Positions 11,387-20,134 of a DNA stretch of 64,000 nt are shown one piece after another. Position 1 is the stretch's first letter, and every line of letters starts with the position of its first letter. Origin of the DNA: Bradyrhizobium sp. DOA9. Its GTDB lineage: Bacteria > Pseudomonadota > Alphaproteobacteria > Rhizobiales > Xanthobacteraceae. The notes below the pieces were generated by a model. That model did no database searches. It saw only the letters and a program-made list of their open reading frames with translations, and had not been told where the DNA came from. A program made the translations under genes and the position numbers. The stretch lies in NCBI RefSeq assembly GCF_000617845.2, contig NZ_DF820425.1, positions 875,690 through 939,689 on the forward strand, in the 5' to 3' direction.

Positions 11387-12628
11387 ATGTCCTCCTCCGT
11401 CTCCCCCCTCGCCCCCAAAACCGTCCCTGATATGCCTGTGATCGCGGGCGTCCGCCTTGCGACGGCCGAAGCCGGCATCCGCTACAAGAACCGCACCGAC
11501 GTGCTGCTCGCGGTGATGGACAAGGGCACCGCGGTCGCCGGCGTCTTCACCAAGTCGAAGTGCCCCTCGGCCCCGGTGGAATGGTGTCGCGCCAGGCTGA
11601 AGGGCGGCAAGGCGCGCGCGCTGGTGGTCAATTCCGGCAATGCCAACGCCTTCACCGGCAAGACCGGCCGCGCCTCCACCGCGCTCACCGCGAAGATCGC
11701 GGCCAAGGCGGTCGGCTGCAGCGAGGCTGAGATCTTCCTGGCCTCGACCGGCGTGATCGGCGAGCCGCTGGACGCGACCAAGTTCGACGGCGTGCTCGGC
11801 CGCCTCGCCGAAGCCGCCGAGCCCGGCGACTATCTCGCCGCGGCCAAGGCGATCATGACCACCGACACCTTCCCGAAGGTCGCGACCGCGACCGTCAAGC
11901 TCGGCAAGGCCAAGGTCACCATCAACGGCTTGGCCAAGGGCGCCGGCATGATCGCGCCCGACATGGCGACGATGCTGTCCTTCATCTTCACCGACGCGCC
12001 GATCGCGCCCGCCGCGCTCCAGGCGCTGCTCAAGAGCGGCGTCGAGGACACGTTCAACGCCGTGACCATCGACGGCGACACCTCGACCTCCGACACGTTG
12101 CTGGCGTTTGCGACCGGTGTCGCCGCCGAGCACGGTGCGCCGAAGATCAGCCGTGCCAGCGACCCGCGCCTGAAGGCCTTCGTCAAGGCCTTCAACCAGG
12201 TGCTCGCCAATCTCGCCGAGCAGGTCGCCCGCGACGGCGAAGGCGCGCGCAAGCTGGTCGAGATCACCGTCGAGGGCGCCAAGACCAAGGCCTCCGCCCG
12301 CAAGATCGCGATGTCGATCGCGAACTCGCCGCTGGTGAAGACCGCGATCGCCGGCGAGGATGCCAATTGGGGCCGCGTGGTGATGGCCGTCGGCAAGGCC
12401 GGCGAGCCGGCCGATCGCGACAAGCTCTCGATCTCCTTCAACGGCATCAGGGTCGCCAAGCGCGGCGCGCGCGATCCCGATTATGACGAAGCGCAGGTGT
12501 CGGAAGCGATGAAGGCGCCGGAGATCGCGATTCTGGTCTCGCTCGGCCTCGGCAAGGGCCGCGACCGGGTCATGACCTGCGACCTCACCAAGGAATATGT
12601 GGCGATCAACGGGGATTACAGGTCGTAG
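11387..12628 (+). CDS. argJ: Bifunctional glutamate N-acetyltransferase / amino-acid acetyltransferase ArgJ
   Basis: 413 aa; moves the acetyl group from N-acetylornithine to glutamate in the cyclic arginine pathway. The proenzyme self-cleaves before Thr195 in the conserved MATMLSF, preceded by GAGMIAPD, giving alpha and beta chains. Start chosen at the ATG before [10 protein letters not shown], which matches family length; the open frame extends upstream but only into the 3' end of the foldase gene in another frame. Position after secA-ppiC and near mutT matches the usual alphaproteobacterial order. Confidence 0.97.
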   Translation: MSSSVSPLAPKTVPDMPVIAGVRLATAEAGIRYKNRTDVLLAVMDKGTAVAGVFTKSKCPSAPVEWCRARLKGGKARALVVNSGNANAFTGKTGRASTALTAKIAAKAVGCSEAEIFLASTGVIGEPLDATKFDGVLGRLAEAAEPGDYLAAAKAIMTTDTFPKVATATVKLGKAKVTINGLAKGAGMIAPDMATMLSFIFTDAPIAPAALQALLKSGVEDTFNAVTIDGDTSTSDTLLAFATGVAAEHGAPKISRASDPRLKAFVKAFNQVLANLAEQVARDGEGARKLVEITVEGAKTKASARKIAMSIANSPLVKTAIAGEDANWGRVVMAVGKAGEPADRDKLSISFNGIRVAKRGARDPDYDEAQVSEAMKAPEIAILVSLGLGKGRDRVMTCDLTKEYVAINGDYRS

Positions 12629-12641
12629 GTCCTGCGCTTGT

Positions 12642-12674
12642 CATTCCGGGGCTCGCGAAGCGAGAACCCGGAAT
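12642..12674. repeat. Palindromic repeat between convergent genes
   Basis: CATTCCGGGGCTCGC (12642-12656), loop GAA, then GCGAGAACCCGGAATG (12659-12674), near-perfect arms. It fills the short space between the argJ and vWA gene stop codons. This element type is widely dispersed in Bradyrhizobium genomes (general knowledge) and here is placed to terminate both transcripts. Confidence 0.75.
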
Positions 12675-12687
12675 GCCGTCAAAGCCG

Positions 12688-14013
12688 TCACGCGGAGATC
12701 CGCGCGTCTGCGACCGCCTTCTTGAACAGGGCGTTCATGGCTTCCGCGATGCCTTGCGTCGGGCTGACCTCGAAATACAGGCCCGGCGAAGCGCAGCTCT
12801 GCATGTTCTGTGCGATCTGGCTGTTCGGCGACGGGCCATAGGGACCGGCATTGAACGGATCGATCCATTTCATGTACCAGGAGTTGGTCGGCAGCGCGAG
12901 ATAAGTCGTGTACAACACGGCGATCTTGACGCCGCGATCCTTCATCGTCTTGCAAAGCGCAGGATTGAGCGGCGACTGGCACCGCGTGCTGCCCGAGAGC
13001 GGTTTCAGGCATCCGGTGTTGCTCTCGTCGGCCACGCCGTCGGACACGAAGAACAGGTATTTGAGCGGGCTGGACGACGTGCCGCTTCCGGGGGAGCTGA
13101 TCTCGCCGTTGATCGCAGGAAAGACCGTGGTGAATGGGGTATCCTGATCGCTATTCTCGTTCTGGCCGTTCACCGACATCAAGTCGATCTTGCCGGCCGC
13201 CGTCTTGGCGCTGGAGAGAGAGGCCGACAACGAAAACAGGCTGCGCAGGCCGAGCGAGCTTGCAGAGCCGCCGAAATCATAGATCGCCATTCTGAACTGG
13301 TTTGAATAGGTCTCGGTGGCGTTTGCCGTATCCATCAAGGACTCGGTGGCGCTCCGAAGCACGTCGATCCGGGTGGTCACGCCAAGCTTCTTGGCAAGGT
13401 CGTAATAGTTGTTCTTGTCCTTGAGGTCGTGGCAGGCGAATGCGCATTTGTCCGACGTGTTGTCCACCATCTTCTGCACGTCGGCCGGGGTCGCACCGAC
13501 GCCCATCGACGGCGAATTGTCCAGCAGCAGATAGAAATCGATATAGAGCGGCATGCTGGCCGTCGCCTTCGACGTGCCACTCAAGGTCATCACGGACTTG
13601 CCGATCACGCCGAGAAACATAGTGCTCATGGTTGCGGTGAACGAAACCGTCGCGGTGACGGTCGAGCCGGACTTGACCACGGTCGGCGTGAGGCTAGTCA
13701 GCGTGTAGCCGGACTGACTGGCGCGATTGGCATTGAAGATGTTCTGGGCGTCCGTGACGCCGACCGAGATCGAGCCGTCCCCAGTCATGGTTCCGGCAGC
13801 CTTGAAGGCCGGCGAGGCCTTGGCGATCGAGCCGACGCTGGCCGCATCGGCGGCAGCCTGAAGCTTGGACCGGGTCAGCGTCGCGCGCGAATAATCGATG
13901 GCGCAGCCGACCGCGCTGATCAGGGGGACGCAGGCGAGAGCGAAAATCACCGCGATATTGCCGCGCCGGTCGTGGACGAACCGGCGGAAGAGAACCGAAG
14001 GCACAGCGCGCAT
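12688..14013 (-). CDS. TadE/TadG-like protein with von Willebrand factor A domain
   Basis: 441 aa. A basic N-terminus (RRFVHDRRGN) precedes one membrane segment (about 19-40), the layout of TadE/TadG pseudopilin-like proteins. After an about 110-residue Ser/Thr-rich linker comes a vWA domain with a MIDAS-type DNSPSMG near residue 165 and cysteines (CAFACHD, GCLKPL, RCQSPL, LCKTM) that may form disulfides. Probably anchored in the inner membrane with the vWA domain outside. No other tad/flp pilus gene is nearby, so it is an orphan inserted between argJ and mutT. Adhesion or envelope role is inference. Confidence 0.82.
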   Translation of the reverse strand: MRAVPSVLFRRFVHDRRGNIAVIFALACVPLISAVGCAIDYSRATLTRSKLQAAADAASVGSIAKASPAFKAAGTMTGDGSISVGVTDAQNIFNANRASQSGYTLTSLTPTVVKSGSTVTATVSFTATMSTMFLGVIGKSVMTLSGTSKATASMPLYIDFYLLLDNSPSMGVGATPADVQKMVDNTSDKCAFACHDLKDKNNYYDLAKKLGVTTRIDVLRSATESLMDTANATETYSNQFRMAIYDFGGSASSLGLRSLFSLSASLSSAKTAAGKIDLMSVNGQNENSDQDTPFTTVFPAINGEISSPGSGTSSSPLKYLFFVSDGVADESNTGCLKPLSGSTRCQSPLNPALCKTMKDRGVKIAVLYTTYLALPTNSWYMKWIDPFNAGPYGPSPNSQIAQNMQSCASPGLYFEVSPTQGIAEAMNALFKKAVADARISA

Positions 14014-14151
14014 GGATTGGCCTGGAGTGGTTTAAAGAGTTCCCACCCTAGGAGCCGTGGATTAAATATGACTTATGGAGACCTTGGAAACTTGGACCGC
14101 AACGAGGTTAACAAACCGTTGCGGACGATCATCAGCGAGCGACAGACACGC

Positions 14152-14562
14152 ATGGCCGATCTCAAACTGACACTGGTGGTGGCCTGCGCGCTGGTCGATG
14201 CCGATAAACGCGTTCTGATCGCGCAGCGTCCCGAGGGCAAGACGCTGGCGGGCCTCTGGGAATTTCCCGGCGGCAAGTGTGAACCGGGCGAGCGTCCGGA
14301 GCAGAGCCTGATCCGCGAGCTGCATGAGGAGCTCGGCATCGACGTCGCCGAGCCGTGCCTCGCACCGCTCACCTTCGCCAGCTACGGCTACGAGACCTTC
14401 CATTTGTTGATGCCGCTCTACATCTGCCGGCGTTGGGAGGGAATGGTCGCCGCACGCGAAGGCCAGAACCTCGCCTGGGTCCGCGCCAACAAGCTGCGCG
14501 ACTACCCGATGCCGCCCGCCGACATTCCGCTGATCCCGCATCTGATCGATTTGTTGATGTGA
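14152..14562 (+). CDS. mutT: 8-oxo-dGTP diphosphatase MutT (Nudix)
   Basis: 136 aa. Nudix box from G40 (GGKCEPGERPEQSLIREL) through HEELGI at about 63, with the catalytic REx2EE glutamates intact. The start at MADLKL is chosen on family length; the open frame extends 69 bases upstream without similarity. Hydrolyses oxidised guanine nucleotides to prevent A:T to C:G mutations, though other (d)NTPs are possible. Convergent with the methyltransferase gene, with only 18 bases between stops. Confidence 0.9.
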   Translation: MADLKLTLVVACALVDADKRVLIAQRPEGKTLAGLWEFPGGKCEPGERPEQSLIRELHEELGIDVAEPCLAPLTFASYGYETFHLLMPLYICRRWEGMVAAREGQNLAWVRANKLRDYPMPPADIPLIPHLIDLLM

Positions 14563-14580
14563 TGCAGTCTGTACCCCGCG

Positions 14581-15429
14581 TCACTCCTTCCCCGCCTTCT
14601 TCACCGCCTCTGCCAGGCTCGCTTTCGCCGATCCCGGCTTGAGCGGCTGCTGCTGGCTCGCATGCGGGGCCCAACCCGAAAGCCAGACGATGTCGAACGT
14701 CGCGCGGATGCGGCCGTCGGCATCGGCAAAGCGCTCGGCGTAGATCTCGGCCATCCGCAGCAGCGTCGAGCGGCGCGTCGGTGTCCGCCGCCGCTCGATC
14801 AGCACATTGGCCGAACCCATGCGGCGCAGATCCTGCATCAAGGCGAACGCATTGGCATAGCGCACCACGACGCGGTCGACGTCGGTCACCGGCAGCGCAA
14901 AGCCCGCGCGCTGCAACAGCGCACCGATGTCGCGAAGGTCGGCGAACGGCGCCACGCGCGGCGACACGCCGCCCTCGCATTCGGCTTCAGCCGCGGCAAA
15001 CGCCTGGCGCAGCTCGGTCAAGCTGTCGCCGCCGATCATGGCAGCAAGCAGCAGGCCGTCCGGCTTCAGCGCCCGGCGGATTTGCGCGAGCACGCCCGGC
15101 AGGTCATTGACGAACTGCAGCGCCAGCGCCGAGACGACGAGATCGAGACTTTCTGGCGCGAAGGGCAGCTTTTCCGCACCGGCCGCGTCGGGCACAATCC
15201 GCTCGATGGAAGGCAGATGTGCGCGCAGTCCGGCAAGCCCCTCACCGGGCGTCCAGAGATCGGCAGGCGCGTGAAACTCACGCATCACCGCGGCCAGCCG
15301 GTCGGACATGTCCTCGGCGACACGATCGAGCAGGAAATTCGCCGCACCTAGCGCCTGCGCGCGCCGCTGCCGCGCATGCAGCAAGGCGCGATCGAACAAA
15401 GCGGGCGGGGTTTGGGAATTCTGAGCCAT
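14581..15429 (-). CDS. SAM-dependent methyltransferase-fold protein, NDUFAF5-like
   Basis: 282 aa class I methyltransferase fold. The N-terminus FDRALLHARQRRAQAL and the LVVSALALQFVNDLPGVLAQIRRAL core, then MIGGDSLTELRQAF and VSPRVAPFADLRD, match the bacterial relatives of mitochondrial complex I assembly factor NDUFAF5 by eye. In humans that protein hydroxylates an arginine of the NDUFS7 subunit. It is often annotated BioC-like, but no biotin genes are close. Lies back to back with mutT and upstream of comF on the other strand. Substrate is uncertain. Confidence 0.8.
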   Translation of the reverse strand: MAQNSQTPPALFDRALLHARQRRAQALGAANFLLDRVAEDMSDRLAAVMREFHAPADLWTPGEGLAGLRAHLPSIERIVPDAAGAEKLPFAPESLDLVVSALALQFVNDLPGVLAQIRRALKPDGLLLAAMIGGDSLTELRQAFAAAEAECEGGVSPRVAPFADLRDIGALLQRAGFALPVTDVDRVVVRYANAFALMQDLRRMGSANVLIERRRTPTRRSTLLRMAEIYAERFADADGRIRATFDIVWLSGWAPHASQQQPLKPGSAKASLAEAVKKAGKE

Positions 15430-15566
15430 GCCGCTGGTTACGCCGATCCCGGCGGCTCTGGCAATCTCTTCGGCACGTCCGAGGTACGAGACTGGCGCTC
15501 GGGGCTTGAGCCTGCTGTGGTAGAACGCTAGCCTTCCGGGCTCGTGGCACGCTGGAGCATCGCACG

Positions 15567-15881
15567 ATGATCACTTGTTACCTGCGATACGAGGTCCCTC
15601 CGGACAAGCTCACTGAATTCGAGGCCTATGGCAGAATGTGGCTGGAACTGCTGCCGAGATTCGGCGGCGTTCACCACGGGTATTTCCTGCCGTCGGAAGG
15701 GGCGAGCGACGTCGCGCTGGCGATGTTCAGCTTCCCGAGCTTCGCGGCGTACGAGCAATATCGGAAAGACAGCGCCGAAGATCCTGACGTCCAGAAGGCG
15801 ATCGCCTTCGCAAAACAAACGCGCTGCTTCCGCCGTTACGAGCGATCGTTTTTCCGACCTGTGCTCCCGAAAGAGCCATAG
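15567..15881 (+). CDS. NIPSNAP family protein
   Basis: 104 aa single alpha/beta-barrel-like domain. MITCYLRYEVPPDKLTEFEAY at the start, the FGGVHHGYFLPSEGASD middle and SFAAYEQYRKDSAEDPD match NIPSNAP proteins. No catalytic residues are assigned to this family and no function can be given. A GGAG sequence lies 10 bases before the ATG. It ends 4 bases before the comF start, so the two are likely cotranscribed. Confidence 0.85.
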   Translation: MITCYLRYEVPPDKLTEFEAYGRMWLELLPRFGGVHHGYFLPSEGASDVALAMFSFPSFAAYEQYRKDSAEDPDVQKAIAFAKQTRCFRRYERSFFRPVLPKEP

Positions 15882-15885
15882 CTCG

Positions 15886-16689
15886 ATGGATGGCCAGGCA
15901 TCACGCTCCATTGCCAGCCACCTGCGCGGCGCCTTTGGCGCCTGCCGCGACGCGCTTGCGCATCTTCCGCGGCTGGCGCTCGACATCGCACTGCCGACAC
16001 AGTGCGTATCCTGCCACGAGCCGGTCGATGGCGAGGGCGTCTGCGCCGCGTGCTGGGCCCGACTGTCATTCATCGAACGGCCCTATTGCCCGCGGCTCGG
16101 CATTCCCTTCGTTTATGACCCCGGCCCCGACATGCTGTCGATGGAGGCGATCGCGAGCCCGCCGGCCTATCAGCGGGCCCGCGCGGCGGTGCGCTATGAC
16201 GACGTCGCGCGCTCGCTGGTGCATGCGCTGAAGTACCAGGACCGCACCGATCTGGCGCCTGCCATGGGCCGCTGGATGGCGCGCGCGGGCAGCGAGTTGC
16301 TGACCGGCGCCGACATGCTGGTGCCCGTGCCCCTGCATTGGCGGCGGGCCTGGCGGCGCCGCTACAACCAGTCCGGAGCGCTCGCCCGTGTGATCGAGCG
16401 GCAGAGCGGGGTCAAGGTGCGGGGCGACGTGCTGCGGCGGGTTCGTGCCACCGAGCAGCAGATCGGCCTGTCGCGGGCCCAGCGCGCCACCAATGTGCAG
16501 GGCGCATTCCAGGTATCTCCCGACCGGCAGGCCGAGGTCCAGGGCCGCCGCGTTGTCCTGATCGACGATGTCCTGACGTCAGGGGCGACGCTCGACGCCT
16601 GCGCGCGGGCCCTGCTCCGCGCCAAGGCAGCCCAGGTCGACGTGCTGGTCTTTGCCCGGGTTGTCGAGAGCGGCCCACGTCCCATATAA
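15886..16689 (+). CDS. comF: ComF family protein (phosphoribosyltransferase-like)
   Basis: 267 aa. An N-terminal zinc-finger-like pair, CVSCHEP and CAACWARL (about 38-54), precedes a type I phosphoribosyltransferase domain with the PRPP-binding motif VVLIDDVLTSGATLDACARA near residues 220-239. The conserved middle includes VHALKYQDR and LVPVPLHWRRAWRRRYNQ. ComF proteins act in DNA uptake for natural competence in Gram-positives and Haemophilus; in alphaproteobacteria they are widespread without demonstrated uptake. Start at the ATG 4 bases after the NIPSNAP stop. Confidence 0.93.
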   Translation: MDGQASRSIASHLRGAFGACRDALAHLPRLALDIALPTQCVSCHEPVDGEGVCAACWARLSFIERPYCPRLGIPFVYDPGPDMLSMEAIASPPAYQRARAAVRYDDVARSLVHALKYQDRTDLAPAMGRWMARAGSELLTGADMLVPVPLHWRRAWRRRYNQSGALARVIERQSGVKVRGDVLRRVRATEQQIGLSRAQRATNVQGAFQVSPDRQAEVQGRRVVLIDDVLTSGATLDACARALLRAKAAQVDVLVFARVVESGPRPI

Positions 16690-16724
16690 TTCAATGAATT
16701 CATGACATGAGAGCGCCAGACGAC

Positions 16725-17000
16725 ATGACTGCTGCTGTCGAGATCTACACCCGGCCGGGTTGCGGCTATTGTTCCGCCGCGAAGTCGCTGTTGGCCCGCA
16801 AGAAGGCGACCTTCACCGAATTCGATGTCGCCAAGAACCCGTCCTGGCGCCAGGAAATGTACGGCCGCGCCGGCGAGGGCTCGACCTTCCCGCAGATCTG
16901 GATCGGCGGCACCCATGTCGGCGGCTGCGACGACCTCTATGCACTCGACCGCGAAGGCAAGCTCGACGGCATGCTCGAAAGCGTAAAGGCCACGTCATGA
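16725..17000 (+). CDS. grxC: Glutaredoxin 3
   Basis: 91 aa dithiol glutaredoxin. Active site CGYC (about 13-16) in YTRPGCGYCSAAKSLL, cis-proline in TFPQIWIGG, and the glutathione-binding GGCDDL. Reduces disulfides and glutathione mixed disulfides in the cytoplasm. The chosen ATG gives the usual length; another ATG 18 bases upstream is possible. Its stop overlaps the next start (ATGA), so it is translationally coupled to the nitrilase-family gene. Confidence 0.93.
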   Translation: MTAAVEIYTRPGCGYCSAAKSLLARKKATFTEFDVAKNPSWRQEMYGRAGEGSTFPQIWIGGTHVGGCDDLYALDREGKLDGMLESVKATS

Positions 17001-17875
17001 GCGAGAACCGCACGTTCACGGCCGCCATGGTGCAGATGCGCACCGGCCTGATGCCCGGGCCGAGCCTCGAGCAGGCCACGAAGCTGATCCGGCAGGCGGC
17101 TGCCAATGGCGCCGATTACGTGCAGACGCCGGAAGTCAGCAACATGATGCAGCTGAACCGCAAGGCATTGTTCGAGCATCTCCAGAGCGAAGAGGACGAC
17201 GCCTCGCTGAAGGCCTACCGGGCGCTCGCGGCGGAGCTGAAGATTCACCTCCATGTCGGCTCGCTGGCGCTGCGCTTCTCGCCGGAGAAGGCGGTCAACC
17301 GCTCCTTCCTGATCGGGCCCGAGGGCAATGTGCTCGCGAGCTACGACAAGATCCACATGTTCGACATCGAGCTGCCCGACGGCGAGAGTTATCGCGAATC
17401 CGCCAATTACCAGCCGGGCGAGACCGCCGTGATCTCGGATCTGCCCTGGGGCCGCGTCGGCTTGACGATCTGCTACGACGTGCGCTTCCCCGCGCTGTAC
17501 CGCGCGCTGGCCGAAAGCGGCGCTTATTTCATCACCGTGCCGTCGGCGTTCACCCGCAAGACCGGCGAAGCGCATTGGCACGTGCTGCTGCGCGCCCGCG
17601 CGATCGAGACCGGCTGCTTCATCTTCGCGGCCGCGCAGGCAGGCTTGCACGAGAACAAGCGCGAGACCTATGGTCACTCGCTGATCATCGACCCCTGGGG
17701 CGAGATCCTCGCCGAGGGCGACGTCGAGCCCGGCATCATCATGGCCAAGATCGACCCGGCCAAGGTCGAGACCGCGCGCCGGGCGATTCCCTCGCTCCAG
17801 CACGGCCGCCGCTTCGGCGTCTCCGATCCCAAGGCGGGGCCGGACCATTTGCACCTCGTGCGGGGATCGGCATGA
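16997..17875 (+). CDS. Nitrilase-family carbon-nitrogen hydrolase (NIT/omega-amidase type)
   Basis: 292 aa. Catalytic Glu-Lys-Cys set visible: Glu in VQTPEVSNMM, Lys in SYDKIHMFDIELPDG, Cys in GLTICYDVRFPALYR, and the following ETGCFIFAAAQAG. These match the NIT1/Nit family, some of which hydrolyse deaminated glutathione or alpha-ketoglutaramate. Its tight coupling to glutaredoxin at the 5' side (4-base ATGA overlap) makes the glutathione repair role attractive, but that is inference. The stop overlaps the DUF1178 start in the same way. Confidence 0.92.
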   Translation: MSENRTFTAAMVQMRTGLMPGPSLEQATKLIRQAAANGADYVQTPEVSNMMQLNRKALFEHLQSEEDDASLKAYRALAAELKIHLHVGSLALRFSPEKAVNRSFLIGPEGNVLASYDKIHMFDIELPDGESYRESANYQPGETAVISDLPWGRVGLTICYDVRFPALYRALAESGAYFITVPSAFTRKTGEAHWHVLLRARAIETGCFIFAAAQAGLHENKRETYGHSLIIDPWGEILAEGDVEPGIIMAKIDPAKVETARRAIPSLQHGRRFGVSDPKAGPDHLHLVRGSA

Positions 17876-18354
17876 TCCGCTACGCGCTACGTTGCGACCG
17901 CGACCACGACTTCGAGAGCTGGTTCCAGAGCTCGTCCGCCTATGATTCGCAGGTGAGGCGGAAGCTCGTGACCTGCCCGATCTGCGGTTCAGCCAAGGTC
18001 GACAAGGCCATCATGGCGCCGCGCATCGTCGGCAAGAAGGGGCGCGGCCGCGCGACCCCGCCGCCGGAGCCCGTGGCCGCGACCACGCCGGAGGCTGCGC
18101 CGTCAGGACCGACCTCGCTGCTGATGGCCCAGGAGCGCGAGCTGCGCGCCAAGCTCAAGGAGCTGCGTGACCACATCGTCAAGAACGCCGACAATGTCGG
18201 CGAGCGCTTTGCCAACGAAGCCCGCGCCATGCATTACGGCGACAAGGAGCACCGCCCGATCTACGGCGAAGCCTCGCCCGAAGAGGCGAAGTCGCTGATC
18301 GAGGAAGGTATAGAGGTCTCACCGCTGCCGACCCTGCCGGAAGACAGGAATTAG
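17872..18354 (+). CDS. DUF1178 family protein
   Basis: 160 aa. Begins MIRYALRCDRDHDFESWFQ and carries CPICGS near residue 39, which with the first Cys resembles a small zinc ribbon, followed by a Pro/Ala-rich linker and a helical C-terminus (LRAKLKELRDHIVKNADNVG). Family function is unknown. Coupled by ATGA overlap to the nitrilase-family gene, an association common in alphaproteobacteria. Its stop codon overlaps the stop of the convergent DMT transporter gene by a few bases. Confidence 0.9.
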   Translation: MIRYALRCDRDHDFESWFQSSSAYDSQVRRKLVTCPICGSAKVDKAIMAPRIVGKKGRGRATPPPEPVAATTPEAAPSGPTSLLMAQERELRAKLKELRDHIVKNADNVGERFANEARAMHYGDKEHRPIYGEASPEEAKSLIEEGIEVSPLPTLPEDRN

Positions 18355-19250
18355 GCCCCCACCAGCACCGCCACGCCAACCACAATCAGCGCAATCCCAA
18401 AAATCTCGCGCGGCGCGATCGGCTGCTTGAGCGAGTAATAGGCCACGCCTTGCGCGAACAGCACCTCGACCAAAGCGAGCGTTCGGACATTGGCGGCCGC
18501 CGTCAGCGCGAACGCCAGGAACCAGAATTGCGAGGCGAGGGCGCCTGTGAAGCCTGCCAGCATCGAGGGCCTCCACAAGTCGAGGATCGCCTGCAGCACC
18601 TTTGGAGCGCGCCAGAGCAGATAGATCGTCAGCACCAGCGTCTGCACGAACAGGCCGAGCACCAGCGTGATTGACGCCGCGGTCACGAAGGAGACATTCG
18701 GCACATTGATGATGGCGCCGCGAAAGCCGACTGCGGAGAGCGCGAAGGCCGCTGCTGCAACGAGGCCCGTGATGGTCGGCTTCAGCTCAGCAAAGCTCTT
18801 CTCGCCGCCGGGTCGCAGCGCGGTGACGATGACGCCGATGGTGGCGATCACGATCGCCAGCACTTTCAGCCAGGTCAGGTGATCGCCGAGGAAGACGAAG
18901 CCGAAGATCGCGGTCTGGATCGCCTCGGTCTTCAAATAGGCCGTCGTCACGACAAAGGATCGGTCGTTCATCGCGAGCAGCATCAGGCCGGTGGCGACGA
19001 TCTGGCTGAGCGCGCCCAAGAGCAGCCACGGCCAGAACACGGTCGGCGGCGCGCCGAGATCATCGCCGGTCGCGACCAGCACCAGCCCCAGGAACAGCAG
19101 CGAGAACGGAAAGCCGAACAGGAAGCGGATATTGGTCGCGCCCCAGGTCCCCAGCGGCTTGGTCAACGACCGCTGCATCGCATTGCGCGCGACCTGCCCG
19201 AGCGCGGCAATGATGGTGAAGGGAATCCAGAGGCTGGCGATGGTGAACAT
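18351..19250 (-). CDS. DMT/EamA family permease
   Basis: 299 aa with about ten hydrophobic segments in two halves, as in drug/metabolite transporters. It starts MFTIASLWIPFTIIAALGQVARNAMQ and has the second-half repeat beginning near VAAAAFALSAVGFRG. Probably an inner-membrane exporter or exchanger of small metabolites; substrate unknown. It overlaps the 3' end of the DUF1178 gene on the other strand by 4 bases, leaving no space for a separate terminator. Confidence 0.85.
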   Translation of the reverse strand: MFTIASLWIPFTIIAALGQVARNAMQRSLTKPLGTWGATNIRFLFGFPFSLLFLGLVLVATGDDLGAPPTVFWPWLLLGALSQIVATGLMLLAMNDRSFVVTTAYLKTEAIQTAIFGFVFLGDHLTWLKVLAIVIATIGVIVTALRPGGEKSFAELKPTITGLVAAAAFALSAVGFRGAIINVPNVSFVTAASITLVLGLFVQTLVLTIYLLWRAPKVLQAILDLWRPSMLAGFTGALASQFWFLAFALTAAANVRTLALVEVLFAQGVAYYSLKQPIAPREIFGIALIVVGVAVLVGA

Positions 19251-19352
19251 GGGATGGCGGGCGCGAGGAAGAGACGGTCAACCTGCCGCTTGCGCTCAAG
19301 CAGGTCAATCACGCCCACGTCATAGGAGCGATGCTCGCGCCGACCAATAGCC

Positions 19353-20120
19353 TCACACCATCGTTTCCGCGACCACCATGTAGTTCACGTCCATGTCCGA
19401 CGACAGAGACCATTTGTCGGCGAAGGGCGAGTAGACGACGCCGGTCTGCTCGGTGATGACGAGGCGGTTGTCGAGCAGGTATTTCGTCAGCTCGTCGGGC
19501 GTGACGAACTTGTTCCACTCATGCGTGCCGCGCGGCAGCCAGCGCAGGACGTATTCGGCGCCGACGATGGCGAGCGCAAAACTCTTCCAGTTGCGGTTCA
19601 GCGTCGAGACCACCATGAGGCCGTTCGGCTTCAGCATCGCGGCGCAGCGCTTCAGGAACACGCCGACGTCGGTGACGTGCTCGACCACTTCCATCGCCAG
19701 CACGATGTCGAAGCGCTCGCGCGGGTCGATCTCCTCAACGGTGGTGCAACGATAGTCGATCGCCAGATGGCTCTTGTCGGCATGCAGCTTCGCCGCTGCG
19801 ATGTTGCTCGCGGAGGGATCGATGCCGATGACCTGTGCTCCGAGACGCGACAGCGGCTCACAGAGCAGGCCGGCGCCGCAGCCGATGTCGAGCACGCGGA
19901 GACCGGCGAGGCAATTGAGGCTGCGCACGTTGCGCTCGAACTTGCGGCAGGCGGCGTCGCGAATGTAGCCGAGCCGCAGCGGGTTGATCCGGTGCAGCGG
20001 CGCCATCTTGCCCTTCGGGTCCCACCACTCCGCCGAGAGCTTGGAGAATTTGGCGATCTCGGCGGCGTCGACGGTCGAGCCCGGCTGGGCGATGAGGGAG
20101 GTATTTTGCTGCATGCTCAT
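19353..20120 (-). CDS. ubiG: 3-demethylubiquinone O-methyltransferase UbiG
   Basis: 255 aa class I methyltransferase. SAM site GLRVLDIGCGAGLLCEPLSR near residues 72-91, IGIDPS for the ribose-binding acid, and the UbiG-specific ELSAEWWDPKGKMAPLHRINP (shown here as the KLSAEWWDPKGKMAPLH region, about 28-44). It does both O-methylations in ubiquinone synthesis. The upstream PH-domain gene ends only 14 bases before it, so the two are likely one leftward transcript. Confidence 0.96.
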   Translation of the reverse strand: MSMQQNTSLIAQPGSTVDAAEIAKFSKLSAEWWDPKGKMAPLHRINPLRLGYIRDAACRKFERNVRSLNCLAGLRVLDIGCGAGLLCEPLSRLGAQVIGIDPSASNIAAAKLHADKSHLAIDYRCTTVEEIDPRERFDIVLAMEVVEHVTDVGVFLKRCAAMLKPNGLMVVSTLNRNWKSFALAIVGAEYVLRWLPRGTHEWNKFVTPDELTKYLLDNRLVITEQTGVVYSPFADKWSLSSDMDVNYMVVAETMV

Positions 20121-20134
20121 GGTTGGGCGCGGTC

